Shown piece after piece: positions 52,772 to 61,603 of a stretch of DNA of 64,000 nucleotides. Origin of the DNA: Roseateles toxinivorans (lineage in GTDB: Bacteria; Pseudomonadota; Gammaproteobacteria; Burkholderiales; Burkholderiaceae_C); assembly GCA_945898095.1 (NCBI GenBank), contig CAMDHE010000008.1, forward strand, positions 1-64,000, written 5' to 3'. Below the pieces are notes generated by a model. It made no database searches, was not told the origin of the DNA, and saw nothing but the letters and a program-made list of their open reading frames with translations. Position 1 is the first letter of the stretch; each line of letters begins with the position of its first letter. A program made the position numbers and the translations under genes.

Positions 52772-55558
52772 TCAGAACTTGTAGTTCATACCGAGGAAGT
52801 AGGTCTTGCCGAACTTGATCCTGTTCTTCGGAATGTTGGGGTCCGTCTCGTAGGTCTGGAACTCTGCATTCGTCACGTTGCTGATTGATCCGGTGAAGCC
52901 CAGGCCCTTCATGAAACCGGTCTGGAATTCATACCCCATCTGGATGTCGATGATGGACTCACCCTTGATGTAGGTGAGCTTACGGGTGTCCTGGAAGTCG
53001 CTGATTTCACCGAGGAAGTCCGAACGGATCCGGTCAGCCACGCGCACTTGGAAGCCATTCCTCTCGTAGTACAGCACCAAGTTGGTCACTTGCTTGGACA
53101 AGCCAGGCATAGGGATATTTTTGGTGGCGACGTCTTGAGTGGAAAAACCACTGGTTGGCAGGTTCACCGAGCTCGAAGTATTCGAGTAGTTGACCGAAGC
53201 GCCGAAGCCGTCGAGCCACGAAGTCACCATCGAAAACGGCACGTTGACAGCCAATTCGACACCCTTGATGCTGCCGCCTTCGCCGTTGGTCGGCATCGTC
53301 AGCGCACCGATCGTGGAGCCCATATTCGGGCCCAGCAACGGCAGCGGCGTGTTCGGACCGACATAAGGCTTGAAGTCGAACTTCTGCGACACGTTCAGCA
53401 CGTAGGAATCGAGCTTCTTGTAGAAGCCGGCGAACGCCACGTAGCCCTTGGTACCGAAGTACTTCTCATACGAGACGTCCAGCGCCGAAGCACGGAAAGG
53501 CTCCAGCTTCGGATTGCCGCCATCGCCGCGCAGCATAGGCACGCCGTCGTTGACTTGCACACCAAAACCCAGGCTGGCGCGCTGGTCACCCATATTGGTA
53601 CGAGCGATCTGCTTGGCAGCAGCAACGCGCAAGACCTGATCCGAACCCAGATCGAAGCCGATGTTCAGGCTGGGCAGGAAATCGATGTAAGTCGAACCAT
53701 CGCTGACGTTCTTGCCGGGGCATGTGGCGGCCGTGTTGCCGGTGCAGGCGGCGCGGTCGACGTTGAAGCCGGTCGAGCTCTGATCGGTGTTGACCATTTG
53801 CAACCCGATATTGCCGTGGTAGGCAAGGCCCATGAACTCACCATCCAAGTCACCCTTGACGTACGAGGTGATGACCTTTTCCTTGACGCGCCAGTCCTTG
53901 TTCAGGATGTCGCCGTCGACCTTGGCAGCCAAGTCAAAGATCGTGCCGAGCGAGCCGGTCGGATCGAAGGACACCACCGACAGTCCGGTCGTACCAGCCA
54001 ACATCGTGCCGGAACCCGGCACGGTAGCAACGCCGTAAGGATCGCCGCCCTTGACGACTAAACGGCCTTCCTTGGTTGTGCGGACCTTCTCGCGGTCAGA
54101 GAAGTTGACGCCGAACTCGGCAGCGGTAATCGGGCCGAAGGCCAGGTCACGCTTGCCCGACAGACGGAACGCATCGATCTTGTCCTCGACACGCGGCAGC
54201 GCCACATAGCCAGCCTGCGGCGACGACGGGCCACCACTCCAGCCACCGACGTCGGTCAACTTGGCGACGTTGCGATCGGCGTAATTCAGGCCCATCTTGT
54301 AGATGACGTCGAGGTTGTTGTCGCCGTTGAAGCCCGAGAACGTGATCGTGTCCAGCTTGGCTGCATTGCCAGGCAGGCCTGCAGTGGTTTCGTAACGCGT
54401 GCTGTTACGAACCGCCTTGGACTGCGAGATGTCGGCGTCGATGGTCCACTGGGACACCACGACCTTGTTGTTCCAGCCGATGTTGGTCAGTTTGTCGTCC
54501 GAGGACTCCAGGTGGTTGCGGACGAAAGCCTTCCAGTTGTCGTAGGTTCCCGAAGTGGCGACGCCATTGGCGATGGTTGCGTTGGTCAGGGTGCCAACCG
54601 GGTCATAGCCGCCTGCCGAACCCCAGCCCACGCCACCTTCCATGCCGGTCTTCTTCAGGCTGCTCGAGCCCTTGGAGGTGAAGAAGTCCAGGGTCGAATT
54701 GAAGTTCTTGTTGGGCTTGTACTGCAGCGTGGCGGCAAAGCCCTCGCGCTTCTGGTTGTTGGTCTCGGTATCAGCCTTGAAGCCGCCCGGCACCTTCACG
54801 GTCGCGCCGTTGTATTTGTCTTCAGCCGTGCCCCAGGACTCGCGCTTTTGCTGCTCGGCGCCAGTCTCTTCGAAGCGGACGAAACCGACGGCCACGCCGA
54901 TGGTGCGGTCAGCGAATTGATCGATGTAGGCGAGCGAATAGCGATCGCCCGTGCCTTCGCCAGCGCCCGAGTCGATGCCGGTACGCTGCTTCTTGTAGTT
55001 GACTGCAACCATGCGCTTGCCGAAGTCCAGCGGGCGCACGGTCTGCAGATCGATCGTCGCAGCCAGGCCTTGACCAACCAGGCGACCATCAGGGGTCTTG
55101 TAGACCAAAGCCTTCGAAGTCAATTCGGCCGGGTACAGGTCGAACTCGACGCCACGACTGTCACCGGTGGAGGCTTGCTCACGGCCGTTCAACAACGTGC
55201 CGGTGAAATCCGGCGGCATGCCGCGAACGCTGACGTTCGATGCCTTGCCGGTGGACTTGTTACGCTGAGCGGCAACGCCGGGCAGCCGCGAGAGCGACTC
55301 GGCAATGCTCGAGTCGGGCAATTTGCCGATGTCTTCAGCCGAAATCACCTCGACGATCGAATCGTTGTTCTTCTTGGCCGAAATCGCGTCTTCGATGCCC
55401 TTGCGGATACCGGTCACGGTGACCGTTTCCAGCGTTGCTGCGGTCTGTTGCGCATAAGCGCCTGATGCCAGCATCAACAAGGTGCAGCCGACTGCAACCG
55501 GGTTGATTCGGAAAATTTCGCGCGGCTGACCCTGGCGCTTCTGAACGGAAATCGTCAT
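52772..55558 (-). CDS. TonB-dependent receptor for maltodextrins (MalA/CUT-like)
   Basis: A 928-residue outer-membrane receptor. The signal peptide ends ...LLMLASGAYAQ, followed by the TonB box-like TLETVTVTGIRKGIEDAISAKK, typical of sugar receptors in Caulobacter and Xanthomonas. The plug has DIGKLPDSSIAESLSRLPGV and VRGMPPDFTGTLLNGREQ. The barrel ends in KTYFLGMNYKF with a terminal Phe for Bam recognition. There is no STN domain, so it does not signal through fecIR. The ATG at 55558 follows AGGAGA. Three HexR-like sites lie in the 300 bp upstream, and the halogenase and amylase follow on the same strand. Confidence 0.93.
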   Translation of the reverse strand: MTISVQKRQGQPREIFRINPVAVGCTLLMLASGAYAQQTAATLETVTVTGIRKGIEDAISAKKNNDSIVEVISAEDIGKLPDSSIAESLSRLPGVAAQRNKSTGKASNVSVRGMPPDFTGTLLNGREQASTGDSRGVEFDLYPAELTSKALVYKTPDGRLVGQGLAATIDLQTVRPLDFGKRMVAVNYKKQRTGIDSGAGEGTGDRYSLAYIDQFADRTIGVAVGFVRFEETGAEQQKRESWGTAEDKYNGATVKVPGGFKADTETNNQKREGFAATLQYKPNKNFNSTLDFFTSKGSSSLKKTGMEGGVGWGSAGGYDPVGTLTNATIANGVATSGTYDNWKAFVRNHLESSDDKLTNIGWNNKVVVSQWTIDADISQSKAVRNSTRYETTAGLPGNAAKLDTITFSGFNGDNNLDVIYKMGLNYADRNVAKLTDVGGWSGGPSSPQAGYVALPRVEDKIDAFRLSGKRDLAFGPITAAEFGVNFSDREKVRTTKEGRLVVKGGDPYGVATVPGSGTMLAGTTGLSVVSFDPTGSLGTIFDLAAKVDGDILNKDWRVKEKVITSYVKGDLDGEFMGLAYHGNIGLQMVNTDQSSTGFNVDRAACTGNTAATCPGKNVSDGSTYIDFLPSLNIGFDLGSDQVLRVAAAKQIARTNMGDQRASLGFGVQVNDGVPMLRGDGGNPKLEPFRASALDVSYEKYFGTKGYVAFAGFYKKLDSYVLNVSQKFDFKPYVGPNTPLPLLGPNMGSTIGALTMPTNGEGGSIKGVELAVNVPFSMVTSWLDGFGASVNYSNTSSSVNLPTSGFSTQDVATKNIPMPGLSKQVTNLVLYYERNGFQVRVADRIRSDFLGEISDFQDTRKLTYIKGESIIDIQMGYEFQTGFMKGLGFTGSISNVTNAEFQTYETDPNIPKNRIKFGKTYFLGMNYKF

Positions 55559-55659
55559 TGCATGTCTCCTGATGATCGTTGGTGGCACAGAGTCCCCATG
55601 CAGCCAGAAGAAATCCAGCCTGAACAATGGGAAGCCCCCTCTGATGTCACCAGTCAGTT

Positions 55660-55674
55660 TGTACCAAAACTAGA
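55660..55674. promoter_or_regulatory. Weak HexR-like site upstream of the TonB receptor
   Basis: TGTACCAAAACTAGA keeps the 15-bp spacing but deviates in both half-sites. It lies 101 bp before the start. Confidence 0.3.
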
Positions 55675-55702
55675 TATTCATCGGGCTTGGATAAACCCTA
55701 TA

Positions 55703-55717
55703 TGTTGTTTTACTACA
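55703..55717. promoter_or_regulatory. HexR-like operator upstream of the TonB receptor
   Basis: TGTTGTTTTACTACA matches with one changed base and has the same left half as the malK operator. Confidence 0.6.
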
Positions 55718-55820
55718 GCATTTTTTTCAGAAATTTTTCAAAAAATTCAGGGTAAACCCGTGTTTTTCGCCGCCAAGCAATGAAGTAATTGGTTTTTTTA
55801 GAACGGATTGCGTAATTTTA

Positions 55821-55835
55821 TGTAGCTTGACTACA
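55821..55835. promoter_or_regulatory. HexR-like operator between glk and the TonB receptor
   Basis: TGTAGCTTGACTACA is a near-perfect palindrome, 24 bp beyond the glk stop and 262 bp upstream of the receptor start. Confidence 0.6.
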
Positions 55836-55858
55836 TCCATCAGAATCAAAGCAGAAGA

Positions 55859-56836
55859 TCAATTTCCGTGCTGCTCGATGGCCAATGCAGCGCCGCTGAG
55901 CGCCGCCAGCGTGTCGGTGATCAAGGCGGTGGGAATCCCTTGCAGATAGCCCGCCAATCGCCCCTTGCCTTCAAAGCGCTCGCGAAAACGCGAAGCAAAA
56001 AAGCGCTCACCCAGGCGCGGCACGATGCCGCCGCCGATATAGACCCCGCCACGTGCACCCAAGGTCAGGGCGACATTGCCGGCAAAACCACCGAGCAGGG
56101 CACAAAAGCTGTCCAGCGTCCGACTGCAAACGACATCAGCCCCGGATAAGCCGGCCTCGACGATCTGGGCAGAAGTCAGCGCGGCGACGGATACCCCTTG
56201 AACCGCCGCCACCGCGCCATACAGCAACGGCAGGCCGATCCCTGACAACAAGCGCTCGGCCGACACATGCTCATGATCACGCCGCACATGGGCGAGCAAC
56301 TCGCTCTCGAAGGCGTCTGCCGCCGACAGCGTGGCATGCCCGCCTTCACCCGGCATGGCAATCCAGGCCTGGCGCGAAAAGGTGACCCCAGCGACACCAA
56401 GCCCGGTACCCGGCCCGATGACAGCCAAGGTGCCCGAGGTCACCGGCAGACTGGCCTCACCCGACCATTGGCGCAATTGCTGCGCTTGCAGCCTGGGCAA
56501 GGACAGGGCCAGGGCTTCGAAATCATTCAGCACCAGCAGCGCCTGCAAGCCCAGTTCCTGCTGCGCCCGGGCACGGGAAAAACTCCAGTGACCGTTGGTG
56601 AGTTCGATCTGATCGCCCGACAAGGCCGAGGCCACGGCGAAAGCGGCGCGCTGGGGCTGAGCCGTCTGGCCAAGCAAGGGCGCCAACTGCTGAAGATAAG
56701 CGCGTACCGCAGCAACCGGCCCCGCATGATCGGTTACCGGAAAAACTCGCACATGCTCGACCGGGGCGCCAGGACCCGCAATCCAGCCAAAGCGGGCATT
56801 CGTGCCGCCAATGTCCGCAACCAGGCCGGTACTCAT
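55859..56836 (-). CDS. glk: Glucokinase (ROK-independent Glk family)
   Basis: A 325-residue ATP-dependent glucokinase that phosphorylates the glucose released by the amylases and MalQ. Phosphate motif VADIGGTNARFGW is at the N-terminus. Glucose ligands are expected in VLNDFEALAL (Asn-Asp), PGEGGHATL (Glu and His) and AERLLSG (Glu). GVYIGGGIVPRLG is the second hallmark. I chose the ATG at 56836 (MSTGLVADIGG); the upstream frame is unlikely. It is followed by the receptor control region and is divergent from the Glk-RpiR fusion. It duplicates the kinase part of that fusion, at clearly lower than recent-duplication similarity. Confidence 0.93.
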   Translation of the reverse strand: MSTGLVADIGGTNARFGWIAGPGAPVEHVRVFPVTDHAGPVAAVRAYLQQLAPLLGQTAQPQRAAFAVASALSGDQIELTNGHWSFSRARAQQELGLQALLVLNDFEALALSLPRLQAQQLRQWSGEASLPVTSGTLAVIGPGTGLGVAGVTFSRQAWIAMPGEGGHATLSAADAFESELLAHVRRDHEHVSAERLLSGIGLPLLYGAVAAVQGVSVAALTSAQIVEAGLSGADVVCSRTLDSFCALLGGFAGNVALTLGARGGVYIGGGIVPRLGERFFASRFRERFEGKGRLAGYLQGIPTALITDTLAALSGAALAIEQHGN

Positions 56837-56937
56837 TGAAACGCTTTCTGCGAAATGATCAGAAAGCCATCTGGGAAACGAAATCGACAAATTTGCACAA
56901 TGATCCAGCTTGACGTCTATCTTGTTGAGGCCCGGAA

Positions 56938-56952
56938 GGTAACAAAACTACA
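56938..56952. promoter_or_regulatory. HexR-like operator upstream of glk
   Basis: GGTAACAAAACTACA, identical to the operator at 10060-10074 ahead of pulA, lies 101 bp before the glk start. Confidence 0.55.
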
Positions 56953-57047
56953 TTTACAACACAAGCCCGATCCACAAATTTTACGTTATCAACGGAATTC
57001 ACTGCATATGGCAGATTTTGCTAGGGCAATTCCCCTTGTGCCAACGT

Positions 57048-57062
57048 TGTAGTCAAGCTACA
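57048..57062. promoter_or_regulatory. HexR-like operator upstream of the glk-rpiR fusion
   Basis: TGTAGTCAAGCTACA is the best palindrome in the window (only the centre is asymmetric). It overlaps a possible promoter TTGTGC (57036-57041), 17-bp spacer, TACAAC (57059-57064), 47 bp before the start, which suggests autoregulation. Confidence 0.7.
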
Positions 57063-57109
57063 ACGACCCATGCCCTTGACGCTACCTGTATCGCGACCGG
57101 AACGACCTT

Positions 57110-59035
57110 ATGTCTCCATTCGATAGTCCCAGACTGATCGCCGACATCGGCGGTACCTTTGCCCGCTTTGCGCTCGAAATCAAATCGGGTGAATTCAGCC
57201 ATATCGCCTCTCTGCGATGCGCTGATCATGCTGATTTTCAAGCTGCGGTGACCGCTTATCTGTCAGGCATCAGCAATCTGCCCGAGGGCCAATCTATCGC
57301 TCATGCTGCGGTCGCAATCGCCAATCCGGTCGACGGCGACCAGGTGCGAATGACGAATTACCACTGGCAGTTCTCGATCGAGGACATGCGCGCGCGCCTC
57401 GGTTTCGACACCCTGGTCGTGGTCAACGATTTCACCGCTCTGGCGATGGCCTTGCCCAAGCTGACATCAGCCGATCTGCACCAGGTCGGTGGTGGCGAGG
57501 CCCGCATGCCCAGCGTCATCGGTCTGCTCGGTTCCGGCACCGGTCTCGGATCCTCGGGGCTGATCCCGGCCAGCGGTGGCTGGGTGGCCTTGGGTACGGA
57601 AGGTGGTCACACCGCTTTTGCACCGAGGGATGAGCGCGAGATTGCGATCCTGCGCTACGCGATGCGGCAGTTCCGCCATGTATCGTTCGAGCGCCTGCTG
57701 TCGGGATCGGGCCTGGAGTTGATCCATCAGGCGCTGACTCAAGGCCAGGGACTGCAAAGCAGCGAATTGAGCGCCAAAGAGATCACCCAGCGGGCGCTGG
57801 CCGGGCAAGACGCCCAATGCGTCGAGACGCTCGATGTTTTCTGCGCCATTCTGGGGACTGCGGCAGCCGATCTGGCAGTCACGCTGGGCGCTTTTGGCGG
57901 CATCTATATCGGCGGCGGTATCGTGCCGCGCCTGGGCGAATATTTCGACCGTTCGCCCTTCCGTGAGCGCTTCGAGGACAAGGGGCGTTTCAGTGGCTAT
58001 GTTGGCAGCATTCCGACCTTCGTCATCACCGCCGAGAACGCCACTTTCAAGGGAGCATCGGCGATTCTCGAAGCACAGCTGCGCGACTTGACGACTGCAC
58101 CGGGTGCGGCCATTCTGGGCCAGGTTCGCAACTCCAGGTCGGAACTGTCACCCGCAGAAACCAGGGTTGCAGACTATGTGTTGGCGCATCCGCGATCGGT
58201 TCTCAACGATCCGATCGTCGAGATCGCACGTGCTGCCCAGGTCAGCCAGCCAACCGTGATCCGCTTTTGCCGCTCGCTCGGTTGCACCGGGCTGTCGGAC
58301 TTCAAGCTGCGTCTCGCCTCCGGGCTGACCGGCACCGTGCCGGTCACTCATACCCAGGTCAACCTGGACGATTCGATGATCGAGCTGGGCGCCAAGGTGC
58401 TGGGCAACACAGCCTCGGCGATCTTGCAGGTACGCAGCCAGTTGAACCGCGAAATGATCGACCGCGCGGTCGATCTGCTGCTGCATGCCGGCCGGATCGA
58501 GTTCTATGCGGTCGGGCATTACGGCGTCGTGGCGCAGGATGCGCAGTTCAAATTCCTGCGCTTTGGCATGTCGAGTGCCGCCTACACCGACTCACGCCTG
58601 CAATTGCTGGCCGCCAACGTGCTCAAGCCGGGCGATGTCGTTGTGATGATCAGCAGCAGCGGCCGCTTGCAGGAAATGATCGCAGTGGCCGACATGGCGC
58701 GCGAGCGGGGTGCTTCCATCATCGCGATCACAGCCAGTCAGTCGCCGCTCGCGCGCAAAGCCGATGCAGTCTTGATCGTCGACCATGTCGAGGACATCGC
58801 CAGCCATGTGCCGATGGTCAGCCGCATCCTGCATCTGCTGGTGATCGACATCCTCGCCGTCGGCGTGGCGATGCGCCGCAGCCCTGACGGCATTCTGGGC
58901 GGACAAGCTGATGAGCGGATGGACGAAACCGCAAGGCATGGCGCCAAGCCCGCTGGCAGCAAGGGTGCCCGCAGTGCCGCACCGGGTGTCAGCCTGGCTT
59001 CGCCTCTGGCGCGCCTGACCTCGCACAGTCGCTGA
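57110..59035 (+). CDS. Bifunctional glucokinase / RpiR-family (HexR-like) transcriptional regulator
   Basis: A 641-residue fusion known in Burkholderiales. Residues ~1-325 are a glucokinase: LIADIGGTFARFAL, VVNDFTALAMA, GTEGGH, FERLLSG and GGIYIGGGIVPRLGE, so glucose-binding Asn, Asp, Glu and His are kept although the usual TNARF reads TFARF. Residues ~345-420 are an RpiR helix-turn-helix (LSPAETRVADYVLAHPRSVL, VSQPTVIRFCRSLG). Residues ~470-600 are a SIS sugar-phosphate domain (VGHYGVVAQDAQFKF, VVMISSSGRLQEM). A low-complexity tail ends the protein. The RpiR/SIS part has HexR organisation, and HexR-type palindromes occur upstream of it and of the starch genes. Confidence 0.93.
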   Translation: MSPFDSPRLIADIGGTFARFALEIKSGEFSHIASLRCADHADFQAAVTAYLSGISNLPEGQSIAHAAVAIANPVDGDQVRMTNYHWQFSIEDMRARLGFDTLVVVNDFTALAMALPKLTSADLHQVGGGEARMPSVIGLLGSGTGLGSSGLIPASGGWVALGTEGGHTAFAPRDEREIAILRYAMRQFRHVSFERLLSGSGLELIHQALTQGQGLQSSELSAKEITQRALAGQDAQCVETLDVFCAILGTAAADLAVTLGAFGGIYIGGGIVPRLGEYFDRSPFRERFEDKGRFSGYVGSIPTFVITAENATFKGASAILEAQLRDLTTAPGAAILGQVRNSRSELSPAETRVADYVLAHPRSVLNDPIVEIARAAQVSQPTVIRFCRSLGCTGLSDFKLRLASGLTGTVPVTHTQVNLDDSMIELGAKVLGNTASAILQVRSQLNREMIDRAVDLLLHAGRIEFYAVGHYGVVAQDAQFKFLRFGMSSAAYTDSRLQLLAANVLKPGDVVVMISSSGRLQEMIAVADMARERGASIIAITASQSPLARKADAVLIVDHVEDIASHVPMVSRILHLLVIDILAVGVAMRRSPDGILGGQADERMDETARHGAKPAGSKGARSAAPGVSLASPLARLTSHSR

Positions 59036-59232
59036 GACCCAAAGACAGCTTGAGTCGGTGCTGAAACAGTTGCGCGGCCCGACAGGCGACAATCAGGCTG
59101 CGAGCAAGCGCCGTCACCGGTCGCTGCGAACAAGTCCTTGGCCAAGTCTGCAAGGCGCTGAAACAATTCTGCAGCTTCTGGCTTGACCGCCCGACCTGCA
59201 AGCAAGGCCTTGCGGGCAAGGCGATATGAAAG
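59036..59232. other. Intergenic stretch after glk-rpiR, nothing recognised
   Basis: 197 bp between the fusion gene and the DUF6172 gene. Open frames on the minus strand here run back into the fusion gene in antisense and lack any family pattern. Confidence 0.5.
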
Positions 59233-59544
59233 TTGGCATTGAAAAAAACATTCACCTTGAATATCGAGGGCAAGCACCCCGACCGGGTCGTTGAAGCCGT
59301 CAAGCATGAGATCCGCAAATACATCAAGCGCGAGCAAAACAAGCCGCGCCCCGAAGGCGTCGACTTCTGGGACTTCGATTGCCGCTTCGGCAGCAGCGCA
59401 GTGACGGCCGAGGTGATCGAGTTCGCCGCAATCACCGACCGTATCAACGCCTACGCTGCAGACAAGGCCGAAGCCTTCTACATCGAGTTGCTGGCCAAAC
59501 CCGGTCAAAAGCCAAAGCGTCCGGTGACCGTTATCGAGGCTTGA
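59233..59544 (+). CDS. DUF6172 family protein
   Basis: A 103-residue basic protein of unknown function. The family blocks are DRVVEAVKHEIRKYIKREQNK, PEGVDFWDFDCRFG, AEVIEFAAITDRI and FYIELLAKPGQKPKRPV. No signal peptide or membrane segment is present. The only in-frame starts are TTG codons (59233 and 59239), so the true start is one of these; MKKTF from the second is typical of relatives. It is monocistronic, convergent with gcdH. Confidence 0.85.
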   Translation: MALKKTFTLNIEGKHPDRVVEAVKHEIRKYIKREQNKPRPEGVDFWDFDCRFGSSAVTAEVIEFAAITDRINAYAADKAEAFYIELLAKPGQKPKRPVTVIEA

Positions 59545-59547
59545 ACT

Positions 59548-59582
59548 GCAGCGATCCAACGCCCCGTTGGCAATATCGCTGC
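59548..59582. terminator. Hairpin between convergent DUF6172 and gcdH
   Basis: GCAGCGAT (59548-59555) pairs with ATCGCTGC (59575-59582), and inside it CCAACG pairs with CGTTGG around CCC. A bidirectional terminator is plausible, but there is no T-tract. Confidence 0.45.
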
Positions 59583-59601
59583 CACCGGGTACAGGGCCAG
59601 G

Positions 59602-60777
59602 TCAGAACGCGGCGATGCCCGTCATCGCCCTGCCAAGGATCAGCGCATGGATGTCATGCGTGCCCTCATAGGTATTGACGACCTCGAGGTTGACCAGATG
59701 GCGGGCGACCCCATATTCGTCGGAGATGCCATTGCCGCCGAGCATGTCGCGCGCGACGCGGGCGATGTCGAGGGCCTTGCCGCAGCTGTTGCGTTTCATG
59801 ATCGAGGTGATCTCGACCGCAGCCGAGCCCTCATCCTTCATCCGCCCAAGGCGCAGACAGCCTTGCAGTCCCAGCGTGATTTCGGTCTGCATGTCGGCGA
59901 GCTTTTTCTGCACCAGTTGATTGGCAGCCAGTGGCCGGCCGAACTGCTTGCGATCCAGCACATATTGCCTGGCGCGATGCCAGCAATCTTCGGCCGCACC
60001 CATGGCGCCCCAGGCAATGCCAAAGCGCGCGCTGTTCAAGCAGGTGAACGGGCCCTTCAGACCACGCACTTCGGGGAAGGCATTTTCTTCCGGGCAGAAG
60101 ACCGAATCCATGACGATCTCACCGGTGATCGACGCACGCAAACCAACCTTGCCATGGATCGCCGGCGCAGTCAGACCCTTCCAGCCTTTTTCCAGCACGA
60201 AGCCGCGGATCGCCCCTTCGTCATCCTTGGCCCAGACGACGAATACATCGGCGATCGGGCTGTTGCTGATCCACATCTTGGCGCCACTCAGGCTGTAACC
60301 ACCCGCGACCTTTCTGGCCCGGGTCACCATGCTGCTGGGGTCGGACCCATGGTCGGGTTCGGTCAGGCCGAAGCAGCCGATCCATTCGCCGGTTGCCAGC
60401 TTGGGCAGGTATTTCTGCCTTGTTTCCTCATTGCCGAACTGGTTGATCGGCACCATCACCAGCGAAGACTGCACGCTCATCATCGAGCGATAGCCCGAAT
60501 CGATGCGCTCGACTTCACGCGCGATCAGGCCGTAAGCGACATAGTTGAGACCGGGGCCGCCATATTCAGGGCCAATGGTCGGGCCGAGCAGACCAATGGC
60601 CCCCATCTCACGGAAGATCTCGATGTCGGTACGCTCATTGCGGAACGCCTCGAGCACGCGTGGCGCCAACCGGTCCTGGCAGTAGGCGGCGGCGGCTTCG
60701 CGCACCATGCGCTCGTCCTCGCTCAGCTGTTCATTCAACAGCAGGGGGTCGTCCCAATGAAAACTGGCTTTGCTCAT
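59602..60777 (-). CDS. gcdH: Glutaryl-CoA dehydrogenase (acyl-CoA dehydrogenase family)
   Basis: A 391-residue FAD enzyme that oxidises and decarboxylates glutaryl-CoA to crotonyl-CoA in lysine/tryptophan and aromatic degradation. Family segments are [72 protein letters not shown] and the catalytic-glutamate end [33 protein letters not shown] matches the substrate-recognition stretch of GcdH rather than of short-chain dehydrogenases. It is a single-gene unit here; the usual CaiB-type transferase or LysR partner is not adjacent. Confidence 0.9.
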   Translation of the reverse strand: MSKASFHWDDPLLLNEQLSEDERMVREAAAAYCQDRLAPRVLEAFRNERTDIEIFREMGAIGLLGPTIGPEYGGPGLNYVAYGLIAREVERIDSGYRSMMSVQSSLVMVPINQFGNEETRQKYLPKLATGEWIGCFGLTEPDHGSDPSSMVTRARKVAGGYSLSGAKMWISNSPIADVFVVWAKDDEGAIRGFVLEKGWKGLTAPAIHGKVGLRASITGEIVMDSVFCPEENAFPEVRGLKGPFTCLNSARFGIAWGAMGAAEDCWHRARQYVLDRKQFGRPLAANQLVQKKLADMQTEITLGLQGCLRLGRMKDEGSAAVEITSIMKRNSCGKALDIARVARDMLGGNGISDEYGVARHLVNLEVVNTYEGTHDIHALILGRAMTGIAAF

Positions 60778-60926
60778 GCGATGTTCCGATGGTTTGGCAA
60801 AGCCCCGATGCTAGCGCCTCAATCGACAGTTCTGCCCTTGTTGGAATATTTCGACATCAACGGACGAGCGCCCTGCTATGGTCGCGCAGGTTCAAATTAC
60901 AAATTTTGCTAGAAAAGGTAGGCTGC

Positions 60927-61550
60927 ATGAAACGTCTTTGGGACATCTCGCCGCTGGTCTCGCCGCTGGCGCCGATCTTTCCTGGCGATGAGCCTTATTC
61001 ACTGCGCTGGACCGCGCGCTTGTCGGCGCAATGTCCGGTCAACCTGACTGCTTTGACGATGTCGCCGCATACCGGCGCACATGCCGATGCGCCACTGCAT
61101 TACGCCAACGATGCTGCCAGCATTGCCGAAGTCGACCTGAGCCCCTTCCTCGGGCCTTGCCGGGTGATCCACGCGATAGGCTGTGGTCCGCTGATCCGGA
61201 TCGAACATCTGCAACATGCGGCGGACGGTCTGCCTGAACGGGTGCTGGTGCGCTGCTGCGCCGAAGCCGACAAAGTCTGGAAGCCCGACTTCAGCGCCTT
61301 TGCAGCCGAGACCATCGCCTGGCTCGCCGCCCGCGGGGTGAAGCTGATCGGCATCGACACGCCTTCGGTCGATCCGGCCAGCAGCAAGTCGCTGGACAGC
61401 CATCAAATGCTGCTGCGGCTCGACCTGCGGGTGCTGGAAAACCTGGTGCTCGATCAGGTCGAAGCCGGCGATTACGAGCTGATCGCCCTGCCCTTGAAGC
61501 TTGCTGGCGCTTGCGCCTCGCCAGTCCGGGCAGTGTTGCGCGAGCAATGA
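60927..61550 (+). CDS. kynB: Kynurenine formamidase
   Basis: A 207-residue metal-dependent cyclase-fold enzyme that hydrolyses N-formylkynurenine to kynurenine in tryptophan degradation. The signature H-x-G-x-H-x-D is HTGAHADAPLHY. Other KynB blocks are LWDISPLVSPLAPIFPGDEP, GVKLIGIDTPSVDPASSKSLDSH and YELIALPLKLAGACASPVRAVL. The ATG at 60927 follows AAAGGTAGG. Tryptophan dioxygenase (kynA) and kynureninase (kynU), often in the same operon, are absent here. gcdH next door could feed from the same amino acid route, but the genes are divergent. Confidence 0.93.
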   Translation: MKRLWDISPLVSPLAPIFPGDEPYSLRWTARLSAQCPVNLTALTMSPHTGAHADAPLHYANDAASIAEVDLSPFLGPCRVIHAIGCGPLIRIEHLQHAADGLPERVLVRCCAEADKVWKPDFSAFAAETIAWLAARGVKLIGIDTPSVDPASSKSLDSHQMLLRLDLRVLENLVLDQVEAGDYELIALPLKLAGACASPVRAVLREQ

Positions 61551-61603
61551 GGCCGGGATGAAAACAGGCCTGAAATGCTCCACCAGTGGCGAATGGCGGT
61601 GGG

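Larger units (their letters stand above)
55559..55858. promoter_or_regulatory. Control region upstream of the maltodextrin TonB receptor
   Basis: A 300-bp gene-free, A+T-rich stretch (long A/T runs around 55720-55800). It contains two good HexR-like operators and one weak one and no open frame of note. Confidence 0.75.
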
